Origin: Sipunculus nudus
Taxonomy: Eukaryota; Annelida; Sipuncula; Golfingiida; Sipunculidae
Direction of reading: 5' to 3'
DNA length: 64,000 nt
Assembly (NCBI GenBank): GCA_026874595.1
Contig: CM049309.1
Coordinates: 49,383,579 to 49,447,578 of the forward strand
The translations under genes and the position numbers were made by a program. Each line of letters opens with the position of its first letter. Positions within the stretch are counted from its first letter, which is position 1. The notes under the pieces were generated by a model. That model had not been told where the DNA came from, made no database searches, and saw only the letters and a list, made by a program, of their open reading frames with translations. Shown piece after piece: positions 49,305 to 64,000 of the stretch.

Positions 49305-49687
49305 TGTAAGACATCAGGCCTACTATCTCTCAGCTATCAGTATTTGGACTGACCCATTAATGCCACCCCTTTTGTAAAGTAGGCTGGGCTACGGCCGGGA
49401 ATGTTCAGGCCTCCTCACTCTTCTGCGTGCATTTGAAAAATGCAGAAGTGGGCCACTCGCCCACGTCTGGTCAGCACTAGGTTTAGTCATTTAGACGTGT
49501 TAAGGGGCTAAAGGATAATCGACATAAGGCGAGGTTCAGTAGCCTGCCGCGACCCTTCTAGCTCCCTGTTTATCACGTGTAAATATCAGACTGGCAGTCT
49601 AATATAAAGGACAGATATTTCGGCTACTTGGTAATTTAAACCTAAAATTCTGTGTTGTTTTCTATTATCTTTGGGAAAAATGCTACA
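49305..49687 (+). mobile_element. 383-bp MITE-like element, copy 1
   Basis: It begins TGTAAGACATCAGGCC and ends GGGAAAAATGCTACA, giving short inverted TGTA/TACA termini. It is the same length as, and nearly identical to, 53,673-54,055. A 41-bp fragment also occurs at about 50,312-50,352. No coding capacity. Confidence 0.75.
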
Positions 49688-49810
49688 TTTGGCGAGCGTT
49701 TGCGTGCTTGTAATTCTAAAATATTTACGAGCAGTGATTCGAACCTGCATTTCTGGCAATATTTGTTCTTCAAAATTAAAAAAAAAATGAACTGCCACAC
49801 AACGATTTAG

Positions 49811-49884
49811 GTAGACAAATTAAGAAGGGTGAAGATGAAGAAGACCACCCTATCAAGAATTCCAAGATTCCCGGAAATACTAAG
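49811..49884 (+). CDS. GCKR: Candidate upstream exon, probably GCKR
   Basis: Between a possible acceptor (ATTTAG) and a good donor (GTATGT), two bases plus 24 codons are open. They are rich in Lys/Glu/Asp and end IPGNTK at phase 0, which is the phase needed by the exon at 55,562. Vertebrate GCKR begins with a similar PGTK string upstream of its TE.SNPLT motif. The acceptor lacks a good pyrimidine tract and there is no in-frame ATG, so a further 5' exon is needed. Confidence 0.35.
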
Positions 49885-50709
49885 GTATGTGAATTTTGTG
49901 TTTGTGTTACGTGTCATAGAGTACAATATACTATAGTACGTATCAAAGCCCTAAGAGGCTGGTTGAATAGGTTTGATGTAGATATCATGAGAAATTGGCC
50001 TATGTGACCTTTAAAGAGAATTGTCAAAGCATAGGTAAGCGTGGCCGCTGTCCACGGACACGACCATTTATAAAGTAGTAACGGAGACATGCTGTACCTT
50101 ATAAAATCGTTATATTGGCAAGACCAATGCTTAGCAATGAGGCTAGAAATATTGAATTGCCCTAGTTGACATGAAAAATGGCCCTGAGCAGCTTGAAATA
50201 TAGAACTGCTGTAAATGACATGAGAAATGACCCTGAGTGGCTGTAAATAGGGACCTGCTGTAGTTCAATGGCATGAAAAATGACTTCAGTGCTCGAAAGG
50301 TTCTAACATACGTCGACATAAGGCGAACCTGTATAGTAGTAGCCTGCCGCGATAGTTTGAAAATTTCCAATAGCGCTCAAACGAGGGCTGGCGGTATAAC
50401 TAAAGAAATACGAAAAACTGTGCCTTCGGGCAACCAGTGTGTATAGAATGACACTAGTGTTGTGTCAAACGATCGATCTGGAGGTAGGCTAATGTGAGAA
50501 AATGTACTAAAGTATTGTACTTACTGACACAGGTATGTGCCACTATTGTTTTGATGTACATGAAATGTAGCAAATGTTACTATGAGTGTATTTGTTAATA
50601 TTACAGAGCCAGGTAAAGCAGCATGAACTAATTGTATAGAAATGGAGCAGTGTGCTAATTAAGTTAGTGTAAAAGATGAAGTTTAAAGGTTGTTATGTCA
50701 TGTAAGCGT

Positions 50710-50711
<2 letters not shown>

Positions 50712-50749
<38 letters not shown>
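50712..50749. repeat. (TA)n microsatellite
   Basis: About 38 bases of TA. Confidence 0.95.
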
Positions 50750-50752
<3 letters not shown>

Positions 50753-53030
50753 AAGGCTCTATAAGTCCCCTTTTTTTCTCAGTGCAGAAATTTATAATTG
50801 TTATGGTAAAAAGGACAGGCAATCGTTCATTTATTAATTATTCTGATAACGTGCTACATATATATGTATATTGATAGAGTGATAAAGTGCAGACAGTAGT
50901 TTAAAGTTTATATAAAAAAAAACAAACTGAGTTAAATATTGTAATATCAATATGTCCTATTATTAATCCATATAGCAATCATTAAAATAAATAAATGTTA
51001 AAGTAAGCATATAATACAGTCTAAAAATAATAATATCAGTCTTCATTTTTGTAAATCTATGTTAGATCTAATAGGCTGGGGTCAAGAGTTTAATATGGTG
51101 TCTGAACAAGATATAACAATTAATAACCTTTAAAAGATGTAAGCACCTAAGCCTCAAAATAATAATTAAAAGATTTATCTTTAAAAAAATACACATCTCA
51201 GGAAAAAAACACTAAGAGTGTGTGTGTATGTTTCATCTAATATTCAGTTTGCTCCCATGTTACAGGCCCAAGGAGACAATATTTTCATGAACTTAACCCA
51301 TAAGGGAAAAGTTAATTTAAAAGTATACAATCAGATACAAATTTTATAAGGTACATTCCATAGTTATTTTAATGCTCAAGATCATAATTTATTTAACAAT
51401 TAAAATTTGATATTAGAACAAATAAAACAAGTAATTTCTCATTTTAAAATTAATTTTATCAACAAATTAAAAGCGAGCACCAACATCCAATAACATCCGC
51501 TTGTTAAAGTAGAAGTGATACTAATCTTCTAGTACGAGTTTATGACATTAAGATAAATAAAACTAAAAAAAAAATTACAAATACAAAAAAATGTATAACT
51601 CTAAGGCTCAAATGGATTACATATAATTTGATACTAAGTGAAGGTGCAGAATTTGTTGTTTAAGGGCCAAGGTCAGAAGTCTTTAGATTTGAATCGTAAT
51701 GGGTATTTTTGTATGGTTAAAATCAATCATCTAAACTTTTAATGAAAACTCTTAAGTGGTAAATATTACTAAATAACAAACCAGACATAGGAGTTCCCCT
51801 CTGAATAATATATATTAAATTAACGTAACTAGTTGTCGCTGAGATACAGTTTAAATATATTTCTGTTGTGCCTAGAAAAATAAAGCCCCTAGTTAACACC
51901 CGACGCAACTTAAAGAGGTATTTTTAAAGTCAGTAAATAGTTATATTGTGAGAATTTATCACATGCCCAGTCACATGTGCATTCACAGTGAGATAATACA
52001 AGTCACAAGTTCCGGCATATTTGTCGAGCCAAAATACTGGTATCAGATGATGTAACATGCAATAGCCGTCAGCCTTTTGACTCCCAAACACTCATGTTAT
52101 ATCAGTGGTCCACAGTCCACACTATATAATCCTGTATATATAAAGTCTGATATCAACTAAGCACCCGGCCTTATGTCATGTCTCTGTTTATTAGGCAGTC
52201 AGCTGTCAAAACGCTTATCAGGTGCAGTAGCTTTGTGTACCTTTCGAGTGTCAGGAAATACTGATAAATCTAGTAATCCCAGATTAGTTAAATCTGGCTG
52301 AGAAGTATGCGTGTTTGGTGACTGTCAAGTTTGTTTAAGGTGGCATTTACGAAACAGGAAACATATTGTAATATTTTGGGATGCCATTAACCACCTTTCA
52401 CACAGCTCATTTCTACTTCTAGTAGTACACATTTTAAAGTACTGGATTTAAACATTAAATGTAAGTAATTACATCTATTAAAACAGACATTTTGATTTAG
52501 GAATTACACCCAATATATTACTGTTAGCTTGTTGTTAGCTGGTTCACTATCTTGCATTGAAGAATTGAATAAATAGTGTGCTATTTTATTCATAATTCGA
52601 CCAACTGTTCTGTTGGTCTCTTTGCAAACTGATATAGTATTCTATTATTACAGCTTACAGTTTAAGGGTATTTACTTTCTTCCTATTAGTATAACATAAC
52701 TTGCATAACCCAATATAACAACTGATTATGAAAACATTTTATTATACTTTGAGTTTAATTGTAATTCATACAAGTTTGCATCCATTTAGGTACATATAAA
52801 CACTGGTAATGCATTGTTATGACCTGACCATATTCTTCATTCAACCTGTATATGATAATTGTTACATTAACCAGATCAGCACAGTATGTAAAGTTATTCA
52901 GACCTGTAAGCTCTAAGGGGTAGTCATCAGAAAAAAAGGAAAGAAAATCACATTGACTTTTAAGTCAGAGTTGTTCATTATTGATATAATTTGTGTGAAA
53001 TAGATACTGCGGCGTTGTTTTATTTCTTTG
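50750..53030. other. Very AT-rich stretch without recognised gene
   Basis: The composition changes to very AT-rich with many A runs between about 50,900 and 52,000. No gene, rRNA or tRNA could be recognised. A nuclear copy of organelle DNA was considered but not supported. Confidence 0.4.
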
Positions 53031-53033
53031 CAG

Positions 53034-53141
53034 GAGACAGACGTACATGTTCTGCCTCCTGCACACACCATTATGTTCAGCACAGCTACAAGTTACATCA
53101 CGGGGGATACAGTTGAAGTTGCCCAGCAGCAGTGCCCCTAA
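53034..53141 (+). CDS. Orphan terminal-exon candidate, unidentified protein
   Basis: A strong acceptor (GTTTTATTTCTTTGCAG) is followed by 35 open codons (beginning ETDVHVLPPAHTIMFS) and TAA at 53139-53141. AATAAA follows 32 bases later (53173-53178). Composition is protein-like, with no low complexity. I do not recognise the family. It reads in phase 0 and so could be spliced from the 49,884 donor as an alternative end, or belong to another gene whose other exons are not visible. Confidence 0.35.
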   Translation, partial: ETDVHVLPPAHTIMFSTATSYITGDTVEVAQQQCP

Positions 53142-53172
53142 CATATATATTTAAAAAAATAGCAATACAGTA

Positions 53173-53178
53173 AATAAA
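53173..53178 (+). promoter_or_regulatory. Poly(A) signal AATAAA after orphan exon
   Basis: A canonical hexamer 32 bases after the stop of the 53,034 exon candidate. In such AT-rich DNA the match alone is weak evidence. Confidence 0.35.
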
Positions 53179-53672
53179 AAATCTGCCTATGGACTTGCCA
53201 CCTTGTGCAAAGATCTAACGAAAGACATTTTTGAATGCTACATGCTCAGTAATTTATGAATAGGACTGTCTTATATTTTTTTGCTATGTTGACAGAGTGC
53301 AGCCAATTTGAACATTATGCAAAATAATTTGCAAACATTAATGTTTTACTGATGCATGAAACGCTATTCTATGTTGTTATCATTCAACTACTAATTGATG
53401 TGTTTATTTGAATAAACTTACCAATTTACAAAATTGTGGGAGGGGGAACAGATTAAAATATTACAATTATATAAAATAAATACTGCCAGCTCTGTCAGGC
53501 ACAATTAATTACAAGCTCATGGTTTTTCCTGGAATCTCTGTCCCCAGGTATTTTTACCTTGAGACTTTAATGTGCGTCTGTTCAAAATTGCTTTTGGCTG
53601 TATACGGCCAAGATGTCTTCTTCATTTAACAAAAAAACGTCGTTTTTTTCAAATAAGGGGGGGGGGGGAGAG

Positions 53673-54055
53673 TGTAAGACATCAGGCCTACTATCTCTCA
53701 GCTATCAGTATTTGGACTGACCCATTAATGCCATCCCTATTGTAAAGAAGGCTGGGCTACGGCCGGGAATGTTCAGGCCTCCTCACTCTTCTGCGTGCAT
53801 TTGAATGATGCAGACGTGGGCCACTCGCCAACGTCTGGTCAGCACTAGGTTTAGTCATTTAGACGTTTTAAGGGGCTAAAGGATAATCGACATAAGGCGA
53901 AGTTCAGTAGCCTGCCGCGACCCTTCTAGCTCCCTGTTTATCAAGTGTAAATATCAGAATGGCAGTATAATATAAAGGACAGATATTTCGGCTACTTGGT
54001 AATTTAAACCTAAAATTCTGTGTTGTTTTCTATTATCTGTGGGAAAAATCCTACA
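53673..54055 (+). mobile_element. 383-bp MITE-like element, copy 2
   Basis: A near-identical, equal-length partner of 49,305-49,687 in the same orientation. It is flanked by a G run on the left and C-rich sequence on the right, where copy 1 has other flanks, so this is dispersal and not a segmental duplication. Confidence 0.75.
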
Positions 54056-54569
54056 CCCCCCACCCCTCACCACCACCACCGCACACACACGCACACAATT
54101 TGCCTGTGGCAAGAATTAAGCTGCGTTTACTGGGCGCGCCGTATGCGATATGCGGAGTGCGGCAGCAGAACGGAGTATGCGGAATGCGATATAAAATCGG
54201 CGAGCGGTAAAACACTACGATATGGGCCCGATCATGTCAACTCCCGCAAGGTCGCGTAGCATCTGTAGTTCATGTATATTGTAACCAGAGCCCATGGGTG
54301 GCCATACCGCGCGCGGTATGCGGATCCAATTCTCCCCTGAGAATTTAACTGCGTGAATCATGCCGCATACCGCGGGCCCGGTAAACGCTTTATGTTAAAA
54401 TAGCAAGAGCGAAAAAAAACTTTTTCGCATACCGCCTACCGCATAAACGTAGTTTAATAAATTTTTTTTTCTTTTGGCATCGACAGTACTGAGAGAAATA
54501 AAACTCCGTAGGTTCTTGGTTCGCTTGATTAAACGAATCTGTCTGCCACTCAGGGACGTCGATATAGGG

Positions 54570-54640
54570 GGATGAGGGTATTTATCCCCCACTCTAAAGC
54601 AAGGGAGGGTGATGGTCGATGTAATTATCCCCCCCTGCTA
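54570..54640. repeat. G/C-run repeat fragment
   Basis: GGGGGATGAGGGTATTTATCCCCCAC...CAAGGGAGGGTGATGGTCGATGTAATTATCCCCCC repeats the 46,228 core, without its long G runs. Confidence 0.65.
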
Positions 54641-54901
54641 TTCTTTGGTTACATTATTCCTTATGTTTTTAAACCTTATACCTAATTGTGATATACATGT
54701 ATTTTAAATGTGTCACAATTTTAGGCTCATACGTTTCATTCAGCTGGGTTTCAAAATGTCTAAATTCATCCCCTTTGAAATATGCTTCTTAAAATAACCC
54801 ATACTATGAAGGGGATTCCCCCTCTCACAACACCCCACCCCCTCCCCTCGGGTGCACAAATTCTCCTTATACTATGGTTAAATGGTGATATACGCCCTAA
54901 C

Positions 54902-55471
54902 TTGTATCGAATGTTTATGCTAGTATCGAACACATATACTTGTATCAAGCACATATACTTGTATCGAACACATACATTTGCATCAAGCACTTATACTTGT
55001 ATCGAGCACATTTATTTGTATCGAACATATGCACTTGTATCAACATATATACTTGTATCGAACACATATACTTGTATGGAACAAATATATTTGTATCGAA
55101 CACATATATATGTGTCGAATATATGTACATGTATCGAACATATAAACTTGTATCAAACATATATACTTGTATCGAACATATATACTTGTATCGAACATAT
55201 ATACTTGTATCGAACACAAATACTTGTATGGAACAAGTATATTTGTATCGAACACATATATATGTGTCGAATATATGTACTTGTATCAAACACATATACA
55301 TGTTTCACACATGTATACCTGTATCGAACACATATACTTGTATCGAACATATATACTTGTATCAAACACATATACTAGCATCAAACACATATACTTGTAT
55401 TGCTCATATATACTTGTATCGAACATATATACTTGTATCAAACATATATACTGGTATCGAACACAAATACT

Positions 55472-55474
<3 letters not shown>
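54902..55474 (+). repeat. 21-bp minisatellite (ACTTGTATCGAACATATAT)
   Basis: About 27 imperfect units of 20-21 bases. Because the period is close to 21 and the unit lacks stops, long open frames of about 200 codons appear in several frames of both strands, reading as Tyr/Ile/Cys repeats. These are artefacts. Groups of units recur as higher-order blocks (GAACAAATATATTTGTATCG at about 55,080 and 55,230). Confidence 0.95.

Positions 55475-55525
<51 letters not shown>
55475..55525. repeat. (TA)n microsatellite before GCKR exon
   Basis: About 50 bases of TA end only about 35 bases before the GCKR acceptor at 55,561. Confidence 0.95.
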
Positions 55526-55528
<3 letters not shown>

Positions 55529-55561
55529 CATATATCTCAGAAACATTTTCATTATTTTCAG

Positions 55562-63486
<7,925 letters not shown>

Positions 63487-64000
63487 GTAGGTATTTTAAA
63501 AGGAAAACGCTTAAACATCAGATGTTTCATTATCTTTCTGTATTTACTTAAAGAAGATTCAATAGAAATAGTACTGTGTATTTATAATTACAAAGAAACA
63601 CGGTTATAAAGACCAGCATAACCATATAGTCTTACTGTCACCTGTGACAGGCTCGTTTTTCATTAGTCGTGATGATTAATGACCAACGTACACCTTCCTT
63701 CACGTTCTTCATCTCTACTTTTCTTTTTATGCTGCTACATACCGTTTATACACAATAATGCCGCTCTACTCATCCACCTGGGACTGGCCTCTTATATTTT
63801 TTCAATTCCACTCTCTACGTTGTTACATTGTGTTGTTATTGTGATTTGTAATCTACAGCTGTTTAGTCAATATAATGGCAACGCAATTGATTTTGCATGT
63901 CTCCAGTTTAGGAGACCACACAAGGAATGTATAATGAAAATGTACTTAACTTTATGTATTATAATCAAACATAATCAGTTTTGTAGTATATGGTGTATAT

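Noticed and set aside
50900-52000. Nuclear copy of mitochondrial DNA
   Set aside because: The AT-rich texture suggested it, but no rRNA, tRNA or mitochondrial protein could be matched on either strand with either genetic code.
53034-53141. Caspase small-subunit end
   Set aside because: A faint resemblance of the peptide to the strand after the active site was noticed, but key residues cannot be aligned and no other caspase exon is near.

Overview
The window is animal nuclear DNA: AT-rich, intron-rich and crowded with dispersed and tandem repeats. The repeat families (leaders full of TCCGTCCGTC, internal tandem subunits, GGTCAGCTGAGCG-type tails) together with a DIRS retrotransposon suggest a mollusc, probably a bivalve. 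That is an inference from repeat style and not a demonstrated identification.

Two conserved animal genes anchor the window, both on the + strand. The first (4,592-19,960) is IFT52, the intraflagellar transport complex B subunit. Twelve exons were found by matching spliced reading frames, and every intron phase agrees. About 35-40 N-terminal residues lie upstream of the window. The second (55,562-63,486, continuing past the right edge) is GCKR, a glucokinase regulatory protein with an N-terminal SIS sugar-phosphate domain. Eight phase-consistent exons are visible, and weaker 5' exon candidates lie at 48.6 and 49.8 kb. No functional link between the two genes is evident.

The most unusual structure lies in an IFT52 intron. 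From about 9,571 to 12,784 a 77-bp unit is repeated 41 times, and each unit is a copy of the 3' splice site plus the start of the following exon. The 42nd copy is the real exon. Each unit carries a branch-point-like TCTAAC, an acceptor AG and the start of the exon, and the inspected unit types lead to a premature stop if spliced.

Layout: 1-4.6 kb repeats; 4.6-20 kb IFT52, with a 77-bp array at 9.6-12.8 kb and a composite 336/166-bp tandem repeat at 14.9-17.9 kb; 20.4-20.6 kb possible opposite-strand exon; 21.57-26.72 kb inactive DIRS element with inverted terminal repeats; 26.8-34.4 and 37.6-43.9 kb two copies of a roughly 6-kb segment containing pogo/Tigger remnants, the first interrupted by a 1.7-kb tandem element rich in nuclear-receptor-like AGGTCA motifs; 34.4-37.6 kb smaller duplications and an LTR-like stretch; 44-48 kb G/C-run repeats, TA runs and a 277-bp tandem repeat; 48.5-55.5 kb possible promoter, an orphan terminal exon with poly(A) signal, a pair of 383-bp elements and a 21-bp minisatellite; 55.6-63.5 kb GCKR. 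No tRNA, rRNA or CRISPR array was recognised.
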